Shown here: piece by piece, positions 56,584-64,000 of the stretch
Layout of the letters: every line of letters starts with the position of its first letter
How positions within the stretch are numbered: the first letter of the stretch is position 1
NCBI GenBank assembly: GCA_014075275.1
Contig: CP046179.1
Location: 3,233,932-3,297,931 of the forward strand
DNA from: Boseongicola sp.
GTDB lineage: Bacteria; Pseudomonadota; Alphaproteobacteria; Rhodobacterales; Rhodobacteraceae
Length of the DNA stretch: 64,000 nt
Direction: 5' to 3'
Position numbers and translations under genes: made by a program
The notes under the pieces: generated by a model
What the model was told of the DNA's origin: nothing
The model's database searches: none
Seen by the model: only the letters and a program-made list of their open reading frames with translations

Positions 56584-58072
56584 GAAGCTTCTCCTGAATA
56601 CGTGCCGCCATCCGGTCGGCAAATTGGTTTTGAAATGCTAGGGCAGGGGGCATGGCGCCCAAGGCTTGCATCGGCGTGTCGACATATTCCCCGCCAATCT
56701 GAAGCGCGTAATTTAGGCCCGCAAAATCGGGCTGGAAACTGCCGTTTGCGCCCCAAGTTACCGCTTCGTCCAAGTGGGTCGTCAACAGATCAATCGGCGG
56801 ACTTTCTTCGCCGGACAAAATCCGGGCGGCCATAACTGCGGTAAAGGCAACCATGGAGCCATACAAAGCCACGTAGACCGGCGCAGCGACGGTCATGCCA
56901 AATCCCAGAGTGCAAATTGTCACCGCAACGGCGATCACAGCCGCCAGAATGCCTAGAACAGCTTTGGCAATCTTCATCCCTTTGGAAACTTCTTTCCATT
57001 TCTCTTCTTCAGGAGTGCCAACCTTTTCAACTGCGATGGTCTTGCCACCGTCATCGCGATCTTTCAGGGCGATGGAGTAGCGCCCGCGGGTGCGACAGTG
57101 CCCCCAAACTCCCGGAATGATCTTGGTCCGGGTGTGGGCGGTGGTGTCGATGTAGCCCTGCCCCAGGCGAAGCTCGAGGTATTCCAGCCTTGGGTCGTAG
57201 GTTTTGCCTTTGTGCTCAACTGCTTTGAGCATTGGTTTGCGGTTCAGCGTAATTCCCTCGTCGTCGTCGAGATAGTCAATGTCCTTGGCCTTCAGACCAT
57301 CAAAGGTAACAGGCAAAGCGGGGGCAAGAACGTCCCGGATAAATCGACGGCGAGACAGAAGGAATCCAACGTCAGAACCATCTGGAATAACGTCAGCTTC
57401 GATCTGATTTAACAGACCATCTGTGGCGCGATTCTGGGTCTGGCAAAGCACGCCCAACGTCGAGCGTTCTGGATTATCCATATTGCGGCCAAAGGCATAA
57501 CTGATGGCTGTTGGCTTTAACTAGGCGAAATCTTCACCGTGTTCCACCGTGCGATATAGTGTGATGGCCGCGAAGATATGGGTGAAACGAACAAGGTTGT
57601 CTTGCAGCCAAGATTGCAATGCGGCCCCGGCATAGCCTTCGTCCATGATGCCCGAGCCACCTGTGATCTCGACGCCGGTAACGCGTGCTGGAAGTGTTTT
57701 GTGGTCTCCGTCGGTGTCCAGAACCAGCAACATCGTTTGCTTTGGCATTGCCGCGCATTTTGCCGTGTCTTGTTCAAGAGGCAACAAGTCCAGGCGAACA
57801 TCTACACGGGCGGTGGCCTTAGCGAATTTTTTGACTTTACTGCCATAGTCGATGGTCAGATCATTCAGATCCATGTCCAAGGTCAGGATTTTGCCATCTC
57901 CGTCGGGGCTGATCTGCCACGGCTCAAAGTCTGCCGATACTGATACGTCGTCATCGCCAAGCTGCGAAAACCCGTCCGGCGTGGTTTGCCCGATGACGAT
58001 GGCTTCGTTTAGGGTATCTATGTGAATTGAGGACACCATGTCCCATCCACGTGCGGTGGTTGTCAGCGGCAT
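56570..58072 (-). pseudogene. TULIP/P-47-like protein, second copy, in-frame TAG
   Basis: Two frames, 57521-58072 (183 codons) and 56570-57481, are in the same phase and are separated only by TAG at 57521-57523. The sequence across it reads DFA-stop-LKPTAISYAF, which aligns with HFQWLRPTDTSYAV in the first copy, so the stop replaces Trp (TGG to TAG). The N-terminus is RGWDMVSSIHIDTLNEAI. The second part has STLGVLCQTQNR, FLLSRRRFIRDVL and a hydrophobic hairpin (VLGILAAVIAVAVTICTLGF and on). The full protein would be 500 aa. As written, only fragments or readthrough product would be made. Confidence 0.8.
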
Positions 58073-58132
58073 TGCATCGCTCCAGAATTTCAGTGTGTGG
58101 GGCGGCGCATTTCAGCGCCGCCCGAGGCTGCA

Positions 58133-59842
58133 TCAGGCCGTGAAATGTGCCTGTCCAAGAGCTTGCAGAGAGCCATTGAATTGTAGTTGATCGACTTCAA
58201 ACCCGGTGTTTCCGGGGAAAGAAACCGGGGTCATGACCTCGGTCGTGAACTCGCGGAAATTAGGAAGTTCCTTCTGCGCGTCCTTGTCGGCCATGATCGG
58301 CAGGAATTGCTCGTAAGCAAAACCAATTCCAGACATCATTCCCATGATGACAGCACGCCGCGCCGTGATCTGGGCCATGACCCATTGGGACATTGTCACA
58401 GTTTCGCCAGAGGCAACTGCCGCAGCCGGTCCGGCACCAGCGGCGGTGCCCGCAGCAATATCGCCAGCAGTTGGAGCGGTGGTTTGGACCATCTGCCCGG
58501 CGACCGCTGCACCGCCTTCGGTGGCTTCTGCGGCTGTGCCAACCCATTTCATATAGCCCCACTTCATTGCCGGAAGAACAACGGCCAGAATAGCCAGACC
58601 CAAGAGAACGTAGTAGATCACTTTCGCGGCCTTGGTTTTTTCGACCGTGGCGTAATGATGGAAAACCGTCTGATTTGGGTCATCCGGTTTGACTTCCGGG
58701 GCAAGGCTGAACTTGCCATCCACCAGCTTGGCCATCGAACGCGAACGGATGTCATGGTGAATGGTCACCAGCCACCAAGCGCCCCATTTATTGTAAGGAT
58801 GCCAAAGGTTCTCAAAGCTGACGTCAAGGTAGCTGTCGCCTAGGCGGGCAACCAAGGTGTTGGCAGGTACTTCGACGCGAACGCCGTCTTTCCCCTCTTC
58901 CAGTATCATTTCTTCAATATAGAGATCGGCGGTATTGGTGACCGTGTTATCCAGGTCTGCCAGATCAAAGTAGTCATCTGGCCAGACTTTGGATCTGTCT
59001 TCCTTGACCGGGCCAGTGAACAAATCTTTCATGCTGTACAGGATCATCTTTCGCAGGAAACGTTCCTTTGAGATCAAAAAGGAACCGGTCTTTCCAGCTG
59101 TGAGAGTATCCGGGGAAATCATTTGGGCGCGATGGGCGCTTTCGCGTCCTTCGGTCATACAAAGAACGCCAAATACGCCGTTCTCGACTGTGCCATCGTC
59201 ATAAACAGCATAGCTTGTGTCGGTTGGGCGCAGCCACTGAAAGTGCTCTTTGTCGGCTTTGGAGTTCAAGTTGACTGTCGCGAAGACATGGTCGAATTCT
59301 TGGGCGTTTTTGTTCAGCCAGGTTTCCATCAGCCCACGCAAATAGAAGTTTGTTGGTGTGTCCGTTTCAGAGCCATCGTATTCGACCGACTCCACTGTAA
59401 TGAGCGGAACACCATCAGACAGAAAACTATCTTTCGGTGCGATCAGCCTGAAGGCAAAAAGTTCTCCGCCCTGGTCACCGCTGCCAACGGGGACTGGTTC
59501 CAGTGCAACTTTAACCGTGTAGACAACGTTAGTGCGGGTCTGGTCGGTTTTTCCTGTTCGGGTTAATGTGACGGTTGGTACCGGGATTTCCATCATTATC
59601 AGGCGTCCAGCGCCACCACCCGTCAGTTGCCAGTCTCCGAACGGGCCAGTTATCGTTGCGACGTCTCCGTCGGTATCAGTGGCACTTTCGCTGAAGTCAT
59701 CCGGACTTGCCCCAGACGCGACAATGGACGAATTCACATTGGCGTAGCGAATGCCAAAAACTGTATCCCAGCCTTCCAGCAGATCGCCAAACTCCATCGG
59801 TGGGGAACCGAGCGTTGTCGCCTCGGTTAGGTGCATGTTCAT
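58133..59842 (-). CDS. TULIP/P-47-like protein, first copy
   Basis: A 569-aa protein. The start at 59842 has GGAGC upstream and gives GWDTVFGIRYANVN at residues 24-37, the P-47 family start. Further family blocks are FGDWQLTGGGAGRLIMMEIP, then FDHVFATVNLN, FQWLRPTDTSYAVYDDGTVE and GVFGVLCMTEGR. Residues of about 405-430 (IYYVLLGLAILAVVLPAM) and a later Ala-rich part form a possible membrane hairpin. No signal peptide is seen. It heads the operon of three paralogues and lies behind a Crp-type site (59899-59914). The function is unknown; toxin-associated, lipid-binding roles are known for relatives. Confidence 0.78.
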   Translation of the reverse strand: MNMHLTEATTLGSPPMEFGDLLEGWDTVFGIRYANVNSSIVASGASPDDFSESATDTDGDVATITGPFGDWQLTGGGAGRLIMMEIPVPTVTLTRTGKTDQTRTNVVYTVKVALEPVPVGSGDQGGELFAFRLIAPKDSFLSDGVPLITVESVEYDGSETDTPTNFYLRGLMETWLNKNAQEFDHVFATVNLNSKADKEHFQWLRPTDTSYAVYDDGTVENGVFGVLCMTEGRESAHRAQMISPDTLTAGKTGSFLISKERFLRKMILYSMKDLFTGPVKEDRSKVWPDDYFDLADLDNTVTNTADLYIEEMILEEGKDGVRVEVPANTLVARLGDSYLDVSFENLWHPYNKWGAWWLVTIHHDIRSRSMAKLVDGKFSLAPEVKPDDPNQTVFHHYATVEKTKAAKVIYYVLLGLAILAVVLPAMKWGYMKWVGTAAEATEGGAAVAGQMVQTTAPTAGDIAAGTAAGAGPAAAVASGETVTMSQWVMAQITARRAVIMGMMSGIGFAYEQFLPIMADKDAQKELPNFREFTTEVMTPVSFPGNTGFEVDQLQFNGSLQALGQAHFTA

Positions 59843-59886
59843 GATCAAAGCTCCTTTGCTTATGCAAAGGCAGTCTGTCCGCAATG

Positions 59887-59922
59887 AAAAACCGCCGCTG
59901 TGATGACAATCACAGGCGGCGG
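59887..59922 (-). terminator. Terminator after the VPLPA-CTERM gene
   Basis: Read on the minus strand, CCGCCGCCTGTGA and TCACAGCGGCGG form a strong hairpin with one bulged base and a six-base loop, followed by TTTTT. It ends the gene at 59951. The same stem contains the Crp-type palindrome. Confidence 0.8.
59899..59914. promoter_or_regulatory. Crp-type site before the P-47-like operon
   Basis: TGTGA-TGACAA-TCACA is the exact core of the Crp consensus. It lies 56 bases before the start of the first P-47-like gene. It overlaps a terminator stem, so the symmetry alone is not proof of a binding site. Confidence 0.5.
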
Positions 59923-59950
59923 TAATTACTTGTTAAGAAATGTGAGAGAC

Positions 59951-60604
59951 TTAACTTAGTCGGCGACGCAGACCCAAAAGCGCAAGGCCGGTAAGCAACA
60001 AAACACTTCCAGCGGGGAGAGGGACATGCGTCACCGGGGGGACATATTTGTCAGCGGTAATTGTTATGCCAGTGTCATATACTGCGTTCTCTATCCAGCT
60101 GGCTTGTGGCGAAAATCCGTTGTCGAACGTTTCCATGAATCCGTCGCGAATATACGAAACGCGTCCGTCGCCTTGGAAGTCTGGAACAGTTGTGCCCCAC
60201 CATCCTCCAAAGCCCTCGCGCCACGAGATCGACAGAGAATAGATACCGGCGACCAGATCAAGGCCAGCACCGAAGAACGTTTGCTCGCCGCCGCCGGAAA
60301 ATAGTGCGCCGTCTTCAAGAGAGGCGATGCTGATGCCATTAATGACATCGTTGCGCGTCAAGAATACTTCGCCACTGCATGGGTCATTCAGACAGATGAG
60401 ATCGATCGACATTGCGACGCTTTCCAAGTCTTCATGCACTTCGAAGACCACCCCTGCGCCGTAGTACTGCGCCGATGGTCCCAGCGAGGATACGCCGTCC
60501 TGCTCCCCTTCGACTGATAGGGCAGTCGAATTAACAACCGCTGCTTCTGCAGTTCCACTTAGGAATGCAAAACTAACCAAGATACATACATAAATATTCT
60601 TCAC
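59951..60604 (-). CDS. Exported protein with VPLPA-CTERM sorting signal
   Basis: A 217-aa protein from the GTG at 60604 (GGGGAAG upstream; an ATG at 60622 is the alternative). It has a Sec signal peptide (KNIYVCILVSFAFLSGTAEA) and a C-terminal tail VPLPAGSVLLLTGLALLGLR then RRLS. This is the VPLPA-CTERM signal, processed by an exosortase-like enzyme and typical of Rhodobacterales. The mature part has a pair of cysteines (CLNDPC). It is probably a surface or extracellular-matrix protein. A Crp-type site lies upstream. Confidence 0.88.
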   Translation of the reverse strand: MKNIYVCILVSFAFLSGTAEAAVVNSTALSVEGEQDGVSSLGPSAQYYGAGVVFEVHEDLESVAMSIDLICLNDPCSGEVFLTRNDVINGISIASLEDGALFSGGGEQTFFGAGLDLVAGIYSLSISWREGFGGWWGTTVPDFQGDGRVSYIRDGFMETFDNGFSPQASWIENAVYDTGITITADKYVPPVTHVPLPAGSVLLLTGLALLGLRRRLS

Positions 60605-60656
60605 AACGCTTCCCCGTTCCATACACGAGGTTCAAAGCACATGTTTAGATGGCCTG

Positions 60657-60676
60657 TCTGTGATGCACGTCACAGA
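60657..60676. promoter_or_regulatory. Crp-type site before the VPLPA-CTERM gene
   Basis: TCTGTGA-TGCACG-TCACAGA is a perfect palindrome with 7-bp arms that contains the full TGTGA-N6-TCACA consensus. It lies 53 bases upstream of the GTG start, a good place for an activator. Confidence 0.75.
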
Positions 60677-60799
60677 TGCGGTACTCTAATCCATTTTTGT
60701 GTTCGATATCAGTTGTGTGGTAGGTTTTTTGCAATCAGCGAAAAGGGAATGTCTGCTTTACCTGTCAGGGTATTTTACGGCGTCTTTTCAAACTAAAAC

Positions 60800-61477
60800 C
60801 TAAATTCTATTCAAGCGGTGCTTCTCAAGCAGTCCAATAATCAGTGCCTTGGCAGTTTGTCGGTGACCATAGTGAATAATGGCCGCTTTTTCCGCGTCGC
60901 CCGACTTGATGGCCTCATACACCTGGCGATGATCTTCGTTAGAACGAGATGGAACTGGACGCATGAACAACGTGATATGACGGGCGCGGCGCACTTGATC
61001 GCTCATCATCGCGACAATCATTTGAACGCGGGAGTTTCCACCCAAGCGGACCAATTCCCTGTGGAACAAGTCGTCGGCGTCTGCCCACTTTTCCAATGCA
61101 TTCTCGGCGATGGCCATATCCATATCTTCGATGGATTTGGCCAATGAGCCTAGCTCTGCCTCTGACAGGTTCTGTTCGGCTGCTTTTCTTGCCGCCAAAC
61201 TCTCCAACTCGGTCAAAACGTCGTAAATCTCGCGCATATCATCCACGGAGACGGGTAGGATGCGCACGCCTTTTCTAGGCCGGAGTTCGAGCAACCCCTG
61301 ACTTTCTAACGTCAACGCCGCTTCACGGATTGGCGTTCTAGACATATCCAGCCGATCAGCCAATTCGCTTTCAAGATGATCCGAGCCCGCAGGAAGATCG
61401 CCGGAAAAGATCAACTCGCGCATTTCCTTTATGGCGCGCTGGGTATTGGAGGGTGGCTTGTCGATCTGAGTTTTCAC
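60800..61477 (-). CDS. GntR-family regulator (FadR/FCD type)
   Basis: A 225-aa protein with a winged HTH (LESELADRLDMSRTPIREAAL) and an all-helical FCD ligand domain (ELESLAARKAAEQNLSEAEL, and a metal-binding His/Asp pattern in FHRELVRLGG). It probably represses the dehydrogenase and transporter genes nearby. Its start overlaps the Gfo/Idh gene stop by 4 bases, so it is the last gene of the minus-strand operon 63586-60800. Confidence 0.88.
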   Translation of the reverse strand: MKTQIDKPPSNTQRAIKEMRELIFSGDLPAGSDHLESELADRLDMSRTPIREAALTLESQGLLELRPRKGVRILPVSVDDMREIYDVLTELESLAARKAAEQNLSEAELGSLAKSIEDMDMAIAENALEKWADADDLFHRELVRLGGNSRVQMIVAMMSDQVRRARHITLFMRPVPSRSNEDHRQVYEAIKSGDAEKAAIIHYGHRQTAKALIIGLLEKHRLNRI

Positions 61478-62499
61478 AGGCGCTCCAGATGTAGTTTCTT
61501 TTCTGTTTCGGCCGATGAGTAAATCGCCTCTTCAATGTTGATGACCTTTAGATACTCTTGCGCAGTATTTTCCAATGGGGAACCGTCCAGTAGGGCGGAT
61601 ACGACGTGTTCTTGCAACTTATGCACACAGTCCCCTCCAAATCCTTCCCAGCTATCGGGCGGCAAAAGACACCGTCGTTCGGTGTCTTTGAATGCTCGAA
61701 ACCAAAGCGACCCGTCGCCTTGCAAGGTGACTGAACCTTTGGTGCCTTCCACCAATGCTTCACCCATTGTCCGGCGGTGGTTGTCGGCTGCATGATCCAG
61801 ATGGCGATTGCCGTCGAGCAACGCCCGAACTCCATTCGTGTGGTCCAGCAATACATAGCCTGCGTCTTCGCCCGCGATTTCAGGATTCATTCTGCGCAAA
61901 TCAGCATAAACAGCGATCGGGTCACCCAGCAAAAATCGAAATGTGTCGATCCAATGCACAAGCGTTTCGTGCACAAGAAATTTTTCCATGCTCTGAAAAT
62001 ATGGTTGCCGATCCATGTAGGCATCGGCGCCCTGACCGTCTCCTGGCCGAAGACGAAATGTGATTTGGTGCAACTTGCCGACCAAGTCAGATCTCAGGAT
62101 GTCGTTTAATTTTCGGTACCAAGGTTGGAAGCGAAAATTCTCATGAATAATGATCTCGGCACCGGCTTCCTTGGCCAATTCAACCATCGCTAAGGCTTCT
62201 GCTTTGTTTTCGCAGAACGGTTTTTGACAGATCAGTGTTTTCACGCCAAATCTTAGTGCGGTCTTTATTGTTTCGGCATGAACGACGGGCGGTAGAATGA
62301 TGTCGAGCAGGTCTGGTCGTGTTTCTTCGATCATGGTTTGAAGATGGTCATAGGCTGGTAAACCAGTTGCGTGCGCACCATCGATATCGCGGTTGCACGA
62401 ACCAACCAAAGTAACGCGGTCCATGCGGGCCCAACTGCCATAATGGAACTGGCTAAAGTAGCCAGCCCCAACACAAGCAACACGCAGGGGTCCGGTCAT
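61474..62499 (-). CDS. Gfo/Idh/MocA-family oxidoreductase
   Basis: A 341-aa NAD(P)-dependent dehydrogenase of the Gfo/Idh/MocA family. The N-terminus RVACVGAGYFSQFHYGSW is the nucleotide-binding fold. LICQKPFCENKAEAL contains the conserved KP motif, and HENFRFQPWYRKL lies in the substrate domain. Substrates in this family are usually sugars or inositols. Its start overlaps the IMDH-like gene's stop (ATGA), and its stop overlaps the GntR start. Confidence 0.85.
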   Translation of the reverse strand: MTGPLRVACVGAGYFSQFHYGSWARMDRVTLVGSCNRDIDGAHATGLPAYDHLQTMIEETRPDLLDIILPPVVHAETIKTALRFGVKTLICQKPFCENKAEALAMVELAKEAGAEIIIHENFRFQPWYRKLNDILRSDLVGKLHQITFRLRPGDGQGADAYMDRQPYFQSMEKFLVHETLVHWIDTFRFLLGDPIAVYADLRRMNPEIAGEDAGYVLLDHTNGVRALLDGNRHLDHAADNHRRTMGEALVEGTKGSVTLQGDGSLWFRAFKDTERRCLLPPDSWEGFGGDCVHKLQEHVVSALLDGSPLENTAQEYLKVINIEEAIYSSAETEKKLHLERL

Positions 62500-63586
62500 T
62501 CTATCCTCAGTGCCGATTGGACCGCGATTGCGGCCTCGATTGTACTGGCATTTCCGCCCAGATCACGCGTCAAAACTCTGCCCGCAGAGACGACCATTTC
62601 GACAGATTCGCGCAATTTCGCACCGTCAGTCACCAAGTCATCAATTTCGTGTTTAACCCCAAGCCACTCCAGCATCATGGCTGCCGACAATATCATTGCA
62701 AATGGGTTTGCAACACCCTGGCGGCAATATCGGGCGCAGAGCCATGGCACGGCTGAAATACCGCGTGTTCGAGACCGATATCCGCCGAAGGGGCTAAGCC
62801 AAGTCCGCCCATCAAACCCGCGCCAAGATCTGACAGAATATCGCCAAACATGTTTTCAGTAACCAGCACGTCGAAGTCCCAGAGTTTTTGCACCATCCAT
62901 AGTGCCGTCGCATCGACATAGGCGTGATCTGCGTTCAAATCCGGAAACTGCTTTGCCTCAGCATCGAAAATTTCGCGAAAGAATGCGAATGCCCGAAAGA
63001 CATTTGCCTTGTCGACACAAGTGACTCGACCAGGCCCTCGGCCTGACTTTTTGCGACTAGCTGCCAACTCGAATGTGAACCTGAATAGTTTTTCGGAGAT
63101 ATCGCGCGTAATCAACAAGGTTTCGCGAGCATCATCTTGAGTGACCTGCCCGTTGCCTTGAGAATAAAACAAGCCTTCGGTGCTTTCGCGCACCAACACG
63201 AAGTCTATTTCTTTACCCTTGGGGATATTCAGAGGGCTGGCTTGGCCTGCGCGAACTGTCACGGGGCGGATGCCCGCGAAGAGAGTCAGTTCCTTTCGGA
63301 GGTCAATTTGCGGCGAAATTTCTGTGCCGTCCGTGTAGCGAACGTCAGGAAGACCCATCGCAGATAAAAGAATCGCGTCGGATTTTCGAGCGATTTCCAA
63401 TGATTCCGCTGGCAGAGAATCGCCTGTTTCAGCGTAGTGCGCCGCGCCTGCTGGTGCAGATGTGAAACTCAGCGAATAACTATCTGATTTCTGCGACAGC
63501 AATTTTAGAATCTTTACCGTAGGATCAATGATTTCGGGACCGATGCCATCGCCATCAAACACCGATATTGAAAGACTCTTGGTCAT
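62496..63586 (-). pseudogene. Isocitrate/isopropylmalate dehydrogenase-like gene, frameshifted near the C-terminus
   Basis: The first frame (63586 to about 62720) starts SLSISVFDGDGIGPEI and has VRESTEGLFYSQGNG and ENMFGDILSDLGAGL, as in 3-isopropylmalate, tartrate and D-malate dehydrogenases. At HGSAPDIA it leaves the family pattern. The pattern QGVANPFAMILSAAMMLEWLG continues in another frame down to 62496. One base is missing around 62717-62727. The repaired protein would be about 360 aa, normal for the family. The C-terminal helices are needed for the dimer, so the current product is probably inactive. Confidence 0.87.
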
Positions 63587-63654
63587 TGCCGTAGCCGGAA
63601 ATTGAAGGTGATAGATGACATGTTTGTTCCATTTCGAAGTATTAAAGTTGACAA

Positions 63655-63670
63655 TGCATTAATTAACGCA
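63655..63670. promoter_or_regulatory. Possible GntR operator
   Basis: TGCATTAATTAACGCA is a 16-bp palindrome with one mismatched pair. It lies midway in the divergent gap between the IMDH-like gene and the TctC-like gene. The GntR regulator at 60800 is the natural candidate to bind it. Confidence 0.45.
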
Positions 63671-63720
63671 TACGCAAAAAAAGTCAATAACAAACGCACT
63701 GTTCGGGAGGACGACACAAA

Positions 63721-64000
63721 ATGAAACTTGGAATTGCAAAACTTGCTGGCGCCGCTGCTCTGTTTGCGGGTCTGGCCACCGGTGTTGCTGCGCAGGATTA
63801 TCCGTATCGTGACATCACAACTGCGGTTGTTTTGGGGGCCGGAGGCGGTACCGACTCGATCAATCGCATGATCATGGCGGAAATGGAGAAACATCTTCCA
63901 GTCTCGATTAATGTTATCAACCAGACCGGCGGAGTCGCAGGTTCGAATGGCATGGTTTACGTGATGAACCAGCCAGACGACGGCTACACCTTGGTCGGTC
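63721..64000 (+). CDS. TctC-type tricarboxylate transporter binding protein, cut by window end
   Basis: The first 93 residues show a Sec signal peptide (LAKLAGAAALFAGLATGVAA-like, ending AQDYPYRDIT) and then the Bug/TctC start VVLGAGGGTDSINRMI and INVINQTGGVAGSNGM. Such proteins bind carboxylates for tripartite tricarboxylate transporters; the membrane genes would follow outside the window. GGAGGAC lies 8 bases before the ATG. It is divergent from the GntR operon and probably shares its regulation. Confidence 0.88.
   Translation, partial: MKLGIAKLAGAAALFAGLATGVAAQDYPYRDITTAVVLGAGGGTDSINRMIMAEMEKHLPVSINVINQTGGVAGSNGMVYVMNQPDDGYTLVG

Noticed and set aside
34350-57523. Stop-codon readthrough or a changed genetic code to explain the four in-frame stops
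   Set aside because: The stops are both TAA and TAG, replace different residues (Glu, Trp, probably Lys), and the same codons end intact genes throughout the window. No recoding signal was seen.
55342-59842. Botulinum-type OrfX/P47 toxin cluster
   Set aside because: Only P-47-like proteins are present. There is no neurotoxin, no non-toxic non-haemagglutinin gene and no recognisable OrfX1-OrfX3 set, so no toxin function can be claimed.
59899-59914. Treating this palindrome as a certain Crp site
   Set aside because: It lies in the stem of a terminator, whose symmetry alone would create a palindrome. It is kept as a candidate only; the site at 60657 is stronger.
1-64000. CRISPR array, prophage or defence island
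   Set aside because: No regularly spaced repeats, phage structural genes, integrase, restriction or toxin-antitoxin genes were seen on either strand.

Overview
The window looks like a chromosomal piece of an alphaproteobacterium of the Rhodobacterales (Roseobacter-type). The evidence is a protein with a VPLPA-CTERM sorting tail, a short bacterial SRP RNA, a two-subunit proton-translocating transhydrogenase, malate synthase G, many small tightly packed genes with ATGA overlaps, and moderately high G+C. There is no sign of a prophage or a CRISPR array.

Layout. Positions 1-26.2 kb are mostly ordinary chromosome: ankyrin and phosphatase genes, rsgA (frameshifted), the SRP RNA, an SDR/AraC pair, cpdB, nudC, a sulfotransferase next to a core-2/I-branching type glycosyltransferase, a HIT protein, a LysR regulator, a DUF2652-like protein, two tandem lytic transglycosylases, glcB, a glutamine amidotransferase, a D-lyxose isomerase and pntAB. 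A tRNA-Leu(CAG) at 26.7 kb and an IS3-family element next to it mark the start of accessory DNA. Positions 28.3-49.7 kb hold a large catabolic island. It has a ribose-type ABC importer with two substrate-binding proteins, several dehydrogenases and aldo/keto reductases, an aldehyde dehydrogenase, a CoA-transferase, an acyl-CoA dehydrogenase, enoyl-CoA hydratase and MaoC proteins, a DUF993 protein and a sugar isomerase, with a TetR regulator at the end. Six copies of one palindrome (AAGTAACTAnnTAGTTACTT type) sit before its transcription units, so it looks like one local regulon. An IS6-family remnant closes the island.

Positions 50.5-60.6 kb hold the most unusual locus. Three proteins resemble the TULIP/clostridial P-47 family. 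They lie beside a PLP decarboxylase, an unrecognised protein, a class III nucleotide cyclase, a Crp/Fnr regulator and a VPLPA-CTERM surface protein. Two perfect TGTGA-N6-TCACA sites lie upstream of the P-47-like operon and of the VPLPA-CTERM gene, which suggests local cAMP-Crp control. The last part (60.8-64 kb) is a GntR-controlled hydroxyacid or sugar-acid module next to a TctC-type transporter gene cut by the window end.

Seven otherwise convincing genes are broken: three by frameshifts (rsgA, the gene at 16.6-17.9 kb, the isopropylmalate-dehydrogenase-like gene) and four by in-frame stop codons (enoyl-CoA hydratase, aldehyde dehydrogenase, one substrate-binding protein at codon 2, one P-47-like gene). 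Either the genome is decaying here or the sequence carries errors. Family names below rest on reading motifs by eye; no database search was possible.
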